A DNA stretch of 6,416 bases from an uncultured Flavobacteriales bacterium (lineage in GTDB: Bacteria > Bacteroidota > Bacteroidia > Flavobacteriales > BACL11): NCBI GenBank assembly GCA_913047525.1, contig CAJWUS010000078.1, positions 1 through 6,416 on the forward strand, in the 5' to 3' direction. Below, piece by piece: positions 1 through 6,416 of this stretch (its first letter is position 1; every line of letters begins with the position of its first letter). Under the pieces are notes generated by a model, which searched no databases, was not told the DNA's origin, and worked only from the letters and a program-made list of their open reading frames with translations. The position numbers were made by a program, and so were the translations under genes.

Positions 1-604
1 ACACAGAAAGTTCAATGCCACTTAAAAATTCTTCTACAACAACTGTTGAACTTGCTTTTCCGAATTTTGCATCAGCAACCATTGCTTTTAGTTCTTTCTT
101 GGCCTCTACTAAGTTTTCCAAAATCAGAACTCCTTTACCAGCCGCCAAGCCATCTGCTTTCAAAACATAAGGAGGCTTTAAGCTTTCCAAAAAAGCATAA
201 CCATCTTCTAAATCATTTTTTGTAAAAGCCTCATATTTTGCAGTAGGAATATCATATTTCTGCATAAACTGTTTTGCAAACTCTTTACTACCCTCTAATT
301 TTGCGCCCTTTTTTGAAGGTCCAATTACGGTTATGTGTTTTAGTTTCTCATCTTCCGAAAAGAAATCAAAAATCCCTTTTACTAATGGATCTTCTGGACC
401 AACAATAAGCATGTCAATCTCTTCATTAAGAACTAATTTTTTGATACTTTCAAAATCAGTTACGCCAACATCAATATTAGTTCCTAATTCATTTGTTCCA
501 GCATTTCCAGGCGCAATAAGTAGTTTTTTACACAAACTACTTTGTGCAATTTTCCAAGCAAAAGCATGCTCTCTTCCTCCACCACCTAATAAAAGGATAT
601 TCAT
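1..604 (-). CDS. purD: Phosphoribosylamine-glycine ligase (GAR synthetase), N-terminal part, cut by the window edge
   Basis: The enzyme joins glycine to 5-phosphoribosylamine using ATP to give GAR, the second step of de novo purine synthesis in the cytoplasm. Translating the minus strand from the ATG at 604 gives 201 residues before the left edge. The family is about 420-430 residues, so roughly the first half is present. Visible family motifs are the N-domain start GGGGREHA (residues 7-14), APGNAGT (31-37), VGPEDPL (68-74), LEGSKEFAK (103-111), and the ATP-grasp segment KADGLAAGKGV (149-159) followed by EEFLSG (191-196). The start is fixed by the conserved MNILLLGGGG opening, which follows an A-rich leader without Shine-Dalgarno. 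It lies 47 bases downstream of yebC on the same strand and may be cotranscribed with it. No frameshift or stop occurs in the visible part. The ATP-grasp C-terminal half lies outside the window. Confidence 0.96.
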   Translation of the reverse strand, partial: MNILLLGGGGREHAFAWKIAQSSLCKKLLIAPGNAGTNELGTNIDVGVTDFESIKKLVLNEEIDMLIVGPEDPLVKGIFDFFSEDEKLKHITVIGPSKKGAKLEGSKEFAKQFMQKYDIPTAKYEAFTKNDLEDGYAFLESLKPPYVLKADGLAAGKGVLILENLVEAKKELKAMVADAKFGKASSTVVVEEFLSGIELSV

Positions 605-651
605 TTATTTTGTTTTAACGTAATATTTTGCGTTCTGCAATTTACGATATT

Positions 652-1407
652 TTATTTTTCTTCAAATGTCTGCATTAGTTCATCAGTCATTTCTAAATTA
701 TGAAATACATTTTGCACATCATCATCTTCCTCAAACTTATCAATCATCTTTAGCACCGATTTGGATTTTTCTACATCTAAAATCTTTGTAGTGTTTGGTA
801 TTCTCTGTAATTCAGCTGATTGGATTTCAATCTCCAACTCTCCTAATTTTTTTTGCATAACACTAAAATCAGCAAAGTCAGTATAAATCAAAATAATGGC
901 TTTTTCTTTTTCTAATTTTTCCAATCCCCCATCAATTAGTTCCATTTCCAACTCTTCCAAATCTATCTTTATATTTTCATAAGTTATGGTAAAAACTCCT
1001 TTCCGATCAAAAATAAATTCCAAAGAACCATTTGTTCCTAAATTACCACCATATTTACTAAATATAGCACGAATATTAGCAATTGTTCGATTATTATTAT
1101 CTGTAGTACATTCTGCAAAAACCGCCACACCATTAGAAGCGTATCCTTCAAAAGTAACCTCCTCATAAGATGTCCCGCCCGTACCACTTGCCTTTTTTAT
1201 CGTTCTTTCAATGGTGTCTTTTGGCATATTTGCCCCTTTAGCATTTTGCACTGCCGTGCGTAATCTAGGATTTGTTTCTTGTTCAGAGCCACCTTCTTTT
1301 ACTGCTACTGTTAATTCTTTAATAATCCGTGTAAATATTTTTGAGCGTTTTGCATCTTGCGCTCCCTTTCTATGTTTAATATTTGCCCATTTACTATGCC
1401 CTGACAT
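652..1407 (-). CDS. yebC: YebC/PmpR/TACO1-family translation factor
   Basis: A 251-residue protein, close to the family's usual length of about 240-250. It opens with the diagnostic MSGHSKWANIKHRKGAQDAK signature, and the helical N-terminal domain covers about residues 1-77 (including NPRLRTAV and NMPKDTIERTI). The family's other conserved blocks follow: YEEVTFEGYASNGVA (81-95), TDNNNRT (102-108) and GGNLGTNGS (120-128). Bacterial members were long annotated as transcriptional regulators. More recent work on bacterial YebC and on mitochondrial TACO1 supports a ribosome-binding role that relieves stalling, notably at proline-rich stretches; the role in this organism is inferred from the family. 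The C-terminus is acidic (EEDDD near 226-230). The start lies 25 bases after the lepA stop and purD begins 47 bases downstream, so cotranscription is likely. Some genomes carry paralogues, so the exact subgroup is uncertain. Confidence 0.95.
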   Translation of the reverse strand: MSGHSKWANIKHRKGAQDAKRSKIFTRIIKELTVAVKEGGSEQETNPRLRTAVQNAKGANMPKDTIERTIKKASGTGGTSYEEVTFEGYASNGVAVFAECTTDNNNRTIANIRAIFSKYGGNLGTNGSLEFIFDRKGVFTITYENIKIDLEELEMELIDGGLEKLEKEKAIILIYTDFADFSVMQKKLGELEIEIQSAELQRIPNTTKILDVEKSKSVLKMIDKFEEDDDVQNVFHNLEMTDELMQTFEEK

Positions 1408-1432
1408 ACTTAAAGTTTTTCAAAAATAATAA

Positions 1433-3211
1433 TTAATTGTCCAATTTTAAAACTGCCATAAATGCATTTTGTGGGATTTCTACATTCCCAACCTGTCGCA
1501 TTCGTTTCTTTCCTTTTTTTTGTTTTTCCAAAAGCTTTCTCTTTCGAGTGATATCCCCTCCATAACATTTTGCGGTTACATCTTTCCTCAAAGCTTTTAC
1601 CGTTTCACGCGAGATAATTTTAGAGCCAATAGCCGATTGTATAGCAATATCAAATTGTTGTCTTGGAATAAGTTCTCTCAATTTTACACAAATTTTTTTT
1701 CCAAAAGCATACGCATGGTCTCTGTGAATAAGTGCTGATAGCGCATCTACTTGATCGCCATTTAACAGAATATCCAACTTTGCCAAATTAGAACGCTTAT
1801 AGTCTAATGGCTGATAATCAAAGGACGCGTAGCCCCTTGAAACGGTTTTGAGTTTGTCGTAAAAATCAAAAACAATTTCACCAAGTGGCATTTCAAAAGA
1901 AAGCTCAACCCTATCAGTAGTTAAATAAACCTGGTTTTTTAGCTCTCCTCTTTTTTCAATACAAAGTGTCATTATTGTTCCAACAAAATCAGATTTTGTA
2001 ATAATTTGAGCCCTAATATATGGTTCTTCTACATAGTCTAAAATACTGCCGTCAGGCAAATCGGAAGGATTATGTATGGCCAATTTCTCACTCCTTGAAG
2101 TATAGGCAAAATAAGATACATTTGGCACAGTTGTAATAACGGTCATGTCAAACTCCCTTTCTAATCTTTCCTGAATAATTTCCATGTGAAGCATTCCCAA
2201 AAAACCACACCTAAAACCAAAACCTAAAGCGGTGGAGGATTCTGGCTCGTATGTAAGGGCAGCATCATTTAGTTGGAGTTTTTCCATGGAATTTCTCAGT
2301 TCTTCATAGTCGTCCGTATCCACTGGATAAATTCCTGCAAACACCATTGGTTTCACATCCTCAAAGCCTTGTATGGCCTCAGTTGCAGGATTTTCAACAG
2401 AGGTAATGGTATCCCCAACTTTCACTTCTTTCGCCTCTTTAATTCCAGAAATGATATAGCCCACTTCACCGGCACTCATCTTCTTTTTTGGGGCTTGCTT
2501 AAATTTTAATGCACCAATTTCATCTGCAAAATATTCCTTTCCAGTGGCAATGAACTTTACTTTATCTCCTTTTTGAATTTCTCCATTTAGTATTTTGAAA
2601 TAGGCTTCAATCCCCCTGAAAGGATTGTAAACTGAATCAAAAATCATTGCTTGAAGGGGTTTGTTTATATCACCCTTTGGAGAGGGGACTCTTTCAATAA
2701 TTGCCTTTAAAATATTTTCAATCCCAATTCCTGTTTTTGCACTTGCAGGAATTATTTCATCTTCCGTGCAGCCAATTAAATCAATAATTTGATCGGCAAC
2801 TACTTCCGGTTCTGCTGATAGTAAATCCACTTTATTCACAACAGGGATAATTTCCAAATCGTTTCCCAATGCCAAATACAAATTGGAAATGGTTTGTGCC
2901 TGAATTCCCTGAGCTGCATCTACAATTAGTAATGCGCCTTCACAAGCAGCAATAGAGCGAGAAACTTCATAAGAAAAATCGACATGACCAGGAGTATCAA
3001 TCAAATTGAGAGTGTAGCCATTATATTCCATTTGCATGGCATGGCTTTTTATGGTGATTCCTCTTTCACGCTCCAAGTCCATATTATCCAAGAGCTGCTC
3101 TTGCGCATCTCTTTTGGTAACCGTGCCGGTTACTTCCAGCAATCTATCGGCAAGGGTGCTTTTCCCATGGTCGATATGGGCAATAATGCAAAAATTTCTA
3201 ATCTTTTTCAT
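1433..3211 (-). CDS. lepA: Elongation factor 4 (translational GTPase LepA)
   Basis: A ribosome-associated GTPase of 592 residues, matching the usual length of about 595-600. All G motifs are intact: G1 AHIDHGKST (11-19), G2 RGITIKS (50-56), G3 DTPGH (72-76, with the catalytic His76), G4 NKVD (126-129) and G5 SAK (157-159). The GTPase domain is followed by the beta-barrel domain II, EF-G-like domains III and V (the block [20 protein letters not shown] is typical), and the LepA-specific C-terminal domain, which ends in [19 protein letters not shown] and VGNVEIPQ. That basic tail distinguishes it from EF-G and BipA/TypA. EF4 has been reported to back-translocate or remobilise ribosomes under ionic stress and to affect initiation or subunit assembly; its main role in vivo is still debated. 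The start matches the conserved [18 protein letters not shown] opening. It is 37 bases after ldcA and 25 before yebC. Confidence 0.98.
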   Translation of the reverse strand: MKKIRNFCIIAHIDHGKSTLADRLLEVTGTVTKRDAQEQLLDNMDLERERGITIKSHAMQMEYNGYTLNLIDTPGHVDFSYEVSRSIAACEGALLIVDAAQGIQAQTISNLYLALGNDLEIIPVVNKVDLLSAEPEVVADQIIDLIGCTEDEIIPASAKTGIGIENILKAIIERVPSPKGDINKPLQAMIFDSVYNPFRGIEAYFKILNGEIQKGDKVKFIATGKEYFADEIGALKFKQAPKKKMSAGEVGYIISGIKEAKEVKVGDTITSVENPATEAIQGFEDVKPMVFAGIYPVDTDDYEELRNSMEKLQLNDAALTYEPESSTALGFGFRCGFLGMLHMEIIQERLEREFDMTVITTVPNVSYFAYTSRSEKLAIHNPSDLPDGSILDYVEEPYIRAQIITKSDFVGTIMTLCIEKRGELKNQVYLTTDRVELSFEMPLGEIVFDFYDKLKTVSRGYASFDYQPLDYKRSNLAKLDILLNGDQVDALSALIHRDHAYAFGKKICVKLRELIPRQQFDIAIQSAIGSKIISRETVKALRKDVTAKCYGGDITRKRKLLEKQKKGKKRMRQVGNVEIPQNAFMAVLKLDN

Positions 3212-3248
3212 GAAATGCGAAAATACAGTTTTTCAATTAGGAATTGGT

Positions 3249-4148
3249 TTAATAGGGATAAGTTAATCTTACTTTTTTTGCAGAAATTTCTAATAAGGAT
3301 TTTACACCAAATACAATGGCGCTATTATCGTTTATATGCCCAGCAGGAAACCCAAAACAAATAGGGAAATTATATTTTTTTGTGTGCTCTAAAATTATTT
3401 GTTCAGCCGTTTTCCCAAAGGGGATATTATTGTCATTCATATCACTCATTCCTCCTACAATCAAAGCTTTTAGATTTTCAAATTTACCATTTCTTTTAAG
3501 ATTCATTATCATTCTGTCAATATGGTATAAATACTCATCCAAATCTTCTATAAATAGTATTTTCCCATCTGTGTCTATATCTGAATCAGAACCTAACAAT
3601 GAATACAAAATAGATAAATTTCCGCCAACAATTTCCGCTTCAATTCGTCCTTTTTTATTTAGAGGATGGGGATCACATTCTGCAATAGTCCCCTCTCTAA
3701 AAAGTGATTTTTTCAAACTCTTCAAAGCATCTTTTGTATTTGTTGCAAAGTTTATCGGCATAGTAGCATGTATAGAGGCAACTCCTAAATTATGCAAATG
3801 AGAATGCAGTACAGTAACATCACTATATCCCACAATCCATTTTGGATTTTTTTTCAAATTGGCGAAATCAATATTATCAATAATTTGAACCGTGCCATAA
3901 CCGCCTCTTGCACACAAAATTGCTTTGATTTTGTCATTATTAATCATAGATTGTAAATCAGTTGTTCTTTGTTTTACAGCCCCAGCAAACTGATTATCAT
4001 CTTCAAAAAGATTTTCGGCTAAAACTAATTCTAGACCCCAACTTTCCAAAGTGTTAATTGCATGGCTTAGTTCTTCCAAAGAAATTTTTCGTGCGGTAGA
4101 AACAATTCCTATTTTATCTCCTCTTGTTAATTTTGACGGAATAATCAT
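3249..4148 (-). CDS. ldcA: LD-carboxypeptidase (peptidase family S66, LdcA/MccF-like)
   Basis: A 299-residue protein of the S66 serine peptidase family, the usual length. The expected catalytic triad is visible: nucleophile Ser109 in the elbow GYSD (107-110), Glu201 in LFIEDLDE (198-205) and His271 in FGFPAGH (265-271). ARGGYG (80-85) near the active site is also conserved. LdcA members cleave the L,D bond before the terminal D-Ala of murein tetrapeptides in the cytoplasm during cell-wall recycling. The related MccF branch hydrolyses microcin C-type peptides, and sequence reading alone does not exclude that activity. No signal peptide or membrane segment is present, which fits a cytoplasmic enzyme. 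MIIPSKLTRGDKIGIVSTA is the standard S66 opening and supports this ATG. It is the first gene of the leftward cluster, 37 bases upstream of lepA. The gene symbol is assigned by family and is less certain than the family call. Confidence 0.9.
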   Translation of the reverse strand: MIIPSKLTRGDKIGIVSTARKISLEELSHAINTLESWGLELVLAENLFEDDNQFAGAVKQRTTDLQSMINNDKIKAILCARGGYGTVQIIDNIDFANLKKNPKWIVGYSDVTVLHSHLHNLGVASIHATMPINFATNTKDALKSLKKSLFREGTIAECDPHPLNKKGRIEAEIVGGNLSILYSLLGSDSDIDTDGKILFIEDLDEYLYHIDRMIMNLKRNGKFENLKALIVGGMSDMNDNNIPFGKTAEQIILEHTKKYNFPICFGFPAGHINDNSAIVFGVKSLLEISAKKVRLTYPY

Positions 4149-4278
4149 AAAATTTGTTTATTCATTTATTTCGTTAATTCGCTTTTCGCATATTATTGCT
4201 CCTCTAATATCTGACATCTATATCTAATTTCTAATAAGTAAAACTTATATTTGCGAAAATAATTTTTTTCTGATAGAA
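4149..4278 (+). other. Divergent intergenic region between ldcA and metG
   Basis: A 130-base AT-rich spacer between the start codons of two divergent genes, so it must hold promoters in both directions unless one gene depends on a distant one. The only strong match is the rightward -7 box at 4246-4253. No equally good TAnnTTTG match was found on the minus strand for ldcA. The stretch at about 4203-4236 is a run of loosely similar TCTAAT/ATCTA words, which looks like low-complexity AT sequence rather than a defined operator. No open frame or RNA gene was recognised. Confidence 0.6.
4246..4253 (+). promoter_or_regulatory. Putative metG promoter -7 element (TATATTTG)
   Basis: TATATTTG exactly matches the TAnnTTTG -7 consensus recognised by the primary sigma factor of Bacteroidota. 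It lies 25 bases before the metG ATG, which would give a short leader of about 20 bases. No convincing TTG/TTTG -33 element is present at the expected spacing of about 19-21 bases, so the call rests on the -7 box and its position. Confidence 0.5.
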
Positions 4279-5973
4279 ATGAGCACAAAAAGATATACAG
4301 TTACCTCTGCACTACCTTATGCCAATGGACCTTTACACATTGGGCACATTGCTGGCGCATATCTCCCCGCCGATATTTATGTAAGGTATTTAAGAGGGAA
4401 AGGACATGATGTTGTCTTTGTTTGTGGCTCAGATGAGCATGGTGCAGCCATTACTTTACAGGCAAAAAAAGATGGAGTAAGTCCTCAGGAAATTGTAGAT
4501 AAATACCATAACAGAAATAAAAAAGCATTTGCTAATTTTGGAATTGAGTTTAGTGTTTATCATAGAACCTCCCATAAGTTACACCATGAAACGGCACAAG
4601 AATTTTTTAAAACTTTGGAGCAGAAAGGAGTTTTTACTAAAAAAACTTCTGAGCAATTTTATGATGAAAAAAATAAACAGTTTTTAGCAGATCGATATAT
4701 TAGTGGAGAGTGTCCAAAGTGTAATGAAAGGGATGCATATGGCGACCAATGTGAAAAATGTGGCTCGACTCTAAGCCCAAATGAGTTAATAAATCCTAAA
4801 TCAACTTTAAGTGGAAATACACCAGTGAAAAAGGATACTACCCATTGGTATTTGCCAATGCAAGACCATGAAAACTGGTTAAAACCGTGGATAGAAGATG
4901 GAATATTGAATGGGAAAAATCACCATGATGCAAAGGCATGGAGAAGTCAAGTAATAGGGCAGTGCAAATCATGGATTGATGGCGGATTACAAGCCCGTGC
5001 CATGACGCGTGATTTGGAATGGGGCGTAAAAGTTCCTATAAAAGGTGGGGATGGGAAAGTACTTTATGTATGGCTGGATGCTCCTATTGGTTATATCTCA
5101 GCTACCAAACAATGGGCTACTGACAATGGTAAAAACTGGGAAGATTATTGGAAAAGTGAAGATACCGAGCTTGTCCATTTTATTGGGAAAGACAATATTG
5201 TTTTCCATTGTATTATTTTTCCAATCATCTTAAAATCCCATGAAGGATATATTTTACCTACCAATGTTCCGGCCAATGAGTTTTTGAATTTAGAAGGAGA
5301 AAAATTATCTACTTCCAGAAATTGGGCAATTTGGCTAGATGAATATTTTGAAGACTTTAAAGGGCAAGAAGATGCCATGCGTTATGTCCTTTGTGCTACC
5401 GCTCCTGAAAGTAAGGATACTGATTTTACATGGAAAGATTTCCAAGCGAGAAATAATAATGAATTGGTTGCCATTTTTGGGAATTTTATTAATCGTGTGG
5501 TGGTGTTAATCAATAAATATTGGGAAGGAGTTGTACCTAATTGTAACACACTTGATGATTACGACAAAGAGGTATTAGAAAAATTAAAAGAATTTCCAAA
5601 GAAAATTGGCGCTTCCATTGAAAAATATAGATTCCGTGAGGCATTAGCAGAATTCATGAAGTTAGCTCGACTTGGAAACAAATATTTAGCGGATACAGAA
5701 CCTTGGAAACTCAAAAAAACGGACGAAAGCAGAACAGAAACGATAATGAATATTGCCATGCAAATTGCAGCATCTTTAGCGATTCTCTCAGAGCCGTTCA
5801 TGCCTTTTGCCTCTAGTAAATTAAAAAATATTTTAGCACTTAAAGAGGTTAGATGGAGTGATGCAGGGGAAATCACTATTATGGAAAATCATAAAATAAA
5901 TAAAGCAATTCATTTGTTTGAAAAGATTGAAGACGAGAAGATAGAGGAACAAAGAGCAAAACTAAAAGCATAA
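4279..5973 (+). CDS. metG: Methionyl-tRNA synthetase, short form without C-terminal tRNA-binding domain
   Basis: A class I aminoacyl-tRNA synthetase that charges tRNA-Met with methionine using ATP. Its 564 residues contain the HIGH motif (20-23, in GPLHIGH), a connective-peptide zinc knuckle with Cys145, Cys148, Cys158 and Cys161 (CPKC...CEKC), [10 protein letters not shown] (264-273), and the KMSKS loop as KLSTS (342-346, in [11 protein letters not shown]). The helical anticodon-binding domain follows from about residue 385 ([17 protein letters not shown]). Many MetRS proteins, including many Bacteroidota ones of roughly 680-700 residues, carry a Trbp111/EMAP-like C-terminal domain for dimerisation and tRNA binding. 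Here the protein stops with TAA just after the anticodon domain ([18 protein letters not shown]), and the next 54 bases encode no remnant of that domain. The catalytic and anticodon parts look intact. The ATG gives the conserved opening [20 protein letters not shown], and an exact -7 promoter box lies 25 bases upstream. Confidence 0.97.
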   Translation: MSTKRYTVTSALPYANGPLHIGHIAGAYLPADIYVRYLRGKGHDVVFVCGSDEHGAAITLQAKKDGVSPQEIVDKYHNRNKKAFANFGIEFSVYHRTSHKLHHETAQEFFKTLEQKGVFTKKTSEQFYDEKNKQFLADRYISGECPKCNERDAYGDQCEKCGSTLSPNELINPKSTLSGNTPVKKDTTHWYLPMQDHENWLKPWIEDGILNGKNHHDAKAWRSQVIGQCKSWIDGGLQARAMTRDLEWGVKVPIKGGDGKVLYVWLDAPIGYISATKQWATDNGKNWEDYWKSEDTELVHFIGKDNIVFHCIIFPIILKSHEGYILPTNVPANEFLNLEGEKLSTSRNWAIWLDEYFEDFKGQEDAMRYVLCATAPESKDTDFTWKDFQARNNNELVAIFGNFINRVVVLINKYWEGVVPNCNTLDDYDKEVLEKLKEFPKKIGASIEKYRFREALAEFMKLARLGNKYLADTEPWKLKKTDESRTETIMNIAMQIAASLAILSEPFMPFASSKLKNILALKEVRWSDAGEITIMENHKINKAIHLFEKIEDEKIEEQRAKLKA

Positions 5974-5979
5974 AAATTG

Positions 5980-5993
5980 TTATGCAAGCATAA
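5980..5993 (+). repeat. 14-base near-perfect palindrome after metG
   Basis: TTATGC and GCATAA are perfect inverted arms separated by AA, starting 7 bases after the metG stop. The stem is short and AT-rich, and the following bases (TAAACGC) are not a T-run, so it is a poor intrinsic terminator. It could be a weak transcript-end hairpin, a protein-binding site, or chance. Confidence 0.3.
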
Positions 5994-6000
5994 TAAACGC

Positions 6001-6008
6001 TATATTAG
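6001..6008 (+). promoter_or_regulatory. Possible promoter -7 element for the secreted hydrolase (TATATTAG)
   Basis: TATATTAG differs from the Bacteroidota TAnnTTTG box at one base. A TTG at 5977-5979 lies 21 bases upstream, in the range expected for the -33 element. The box sits 19 bases before the hydrolase ATG, so the leader would be short. It suggests that the gene has its own promoter rather than relying on metG read-through, but such AT-rich matches arise easily by chance. Confidence 0.35.
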
Positions 6009-6027
6009 CAATCCAAAATTTTAAGTT

Positions 6028-6416
6028 ATGAAAAAAATATATTTAATACTAGTAGCAGTTTTTACAACATCAATTGTTATGGCCCAATGTAATGGGCGTT
6101 ATCAAACCGAAATTTTTAATAGTGTAAATAAAATTACAGTTAATTATTCAGACGTATATACCAACTCCTTTCATGAAATGGATGTTTATACCCCAGATGG
6201 TGATATAGAAATAAATAGGCCTGTTATTTTATATATGCACGGAGGATCTTTTTATGGCGGCACAAAATCAATGACAGACTGTATAGATTTTTGTACAAGT
6301 ATGGCAAAAAGAGGATATGTTACCGCCTCTTTAAACTATAGATTAGCAAATATGATTTCGTTTATAGCAAGTCAGGAAGAACAGTACACTACTGTTTTAA
6401 AGGCTGTTTCTGATGT
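6028..6416 (+). CDS. Secreted alpha/beta-hydrolase (carboxylesterase/lipase-like), N-terminal part, cut by the window edge
   Basis: An open frame from the ATG at 6028 runs off the right edge after 129 complete codons. Residues 1-19 form a Sec signal peptide: Lys2-Lys3, a hydrophobic core (IYLILVAVF), then SIVMA with likely cleavage before Gln20, an ending common in Bacteroidota exported proteins. Cys21 is not preceded by a lipobox, so it is probably not a lipoprotein. The mature part shows the start of an alpha/beta-hydrolase fold: MDVYTPDGD (51-59), then strand PVILYM leading to the oxyanion-hole motif HGGSF (71-75), and GYVTASLNYRL (96-106). This pattern fits the esterase/lipase (BD-FAE- or carboxylesterase-like) group. 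The catalytic Ser (GxSxG), Asp and His would lie downstream and cannot be seen, so activity and substrate are unknown. Many such Bacteroidota proteins end in a type IX secretion sorting domain, but that is inference here. The gene begins 54 bases after metG. Confidence 0.85.
   Translation, partial: MKKIYLILVAVFTTSIVMAQCNGRYQTEIFNSVNKITVNYSDVYTNSFHEMDVYTPDGDIEINRPVILYMHGGSFYGGTKSMTDCIDFCTSMAKRGYVTASLNYRLANMISFIASQEEQYTTVLKAVSD

Noticed and set aside
333..623. Open frame of 96 codons on the plus strand
   Set aside because: It is the antisense shadow of the purD N-terminus, whose translation carries all the expected motifs.
3218..3225. Minus-strand TATTTTCG upstream of lepA as a promoter -7 box
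   Set aside because: It has one mismatch to TAnnTTTG, no TTG at proper spacing, and would start transcription at about the lepA ATG itself. Read-through from ldcA is simpler.
2984..3364. Open frame of 126 codons on the plus strand across the lepA start and ldcA end
   Set aside because: It is antisense to the lepA G domain and the ldcA C-terminus, both of which have intact conserved motifs, and its translation resembles no known family.
3316..3801. Open frame of 161 codons on the plus strand
   Set aside because: It lies wholly antisense to the well-supported ldcA gene, has composition expected from a reversed coding strand, and shows no recognisable domain.
4203..4236. Run of TCTAAT/ATCTA-like words as a tandem repeat or operator array
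   Set aside because: The units vary in length and sequence and give no regular period, so this looks like AT-rich low-complexity spacer.
5559..5876. Open frame of 105 codons on the minus strand with hydrophobic stretches
   Set aside because: It is antisense to the anticodon-binding domain of metG. The hydrophobic look comes from reversed Lys/Glu-rich codons.
6085..6090. Cys21 of the hydrolase as a lipoprotein acylation site
   Set aside because: The preceding residues are M-A-Q, and Gln at -1 does not fit a lipobox, so ordinary signal peptidase I cleavage is more likely.

Overview
The window looks like a core-genome stretch of a low-GC member of the Bacteroidota, most likely Flavobacteriales. 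The evidence is AT-rich DNA, start sites with A/T-rich leaders and no clear Shine-Dalgarno sequence, an exact Bacteroidota-type -7 box (TAnnTTTG) ahead of metG, the KLSTS form of the MetRS signature loop, and a secreted hydrolase with a typical '...MAQ' signal peptide end. The genus cannot be fixed from the sequence alone.

Layout. Four genes run leftward (minus strand) with short gaps: an S66-family LD-carboxypeptidase (4148 to 3249), lepA/EF4 (3211 to 1433), a YebC/TACO1-family translation factor (1407 to 652) and the start of purD (604, running off the left edge). Gaps of 37, 25 and 47 bases, with no terminator seen between them, fit one transcription unit. A 130-base divergent intergenic region (4149-4278) separates this unit from rightward metG (4279-5973). 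After a 54-base gap comes the first part of a secreted alpha/beta-hydrolase (6028 to the right edge).

How the genes relate. Three of the six act in translation: MetRS charges tRNA-Met, LepA acts on stressed or initiating ribosomes, and YebC relieves stalling. LdcA trims murein peptides during wall recycling, and PurD is the second step of purine synthesis. The hydrolase is the only accessory-looking gene.

No mobile element, CRISPR array, RNA gene or undescribed system was seen. The points most worth a second look are the short MetRS without the C-terminal tRNA-binding domain, the tight lepA-yebC pairing, and the incomplete secreted hydrolase.
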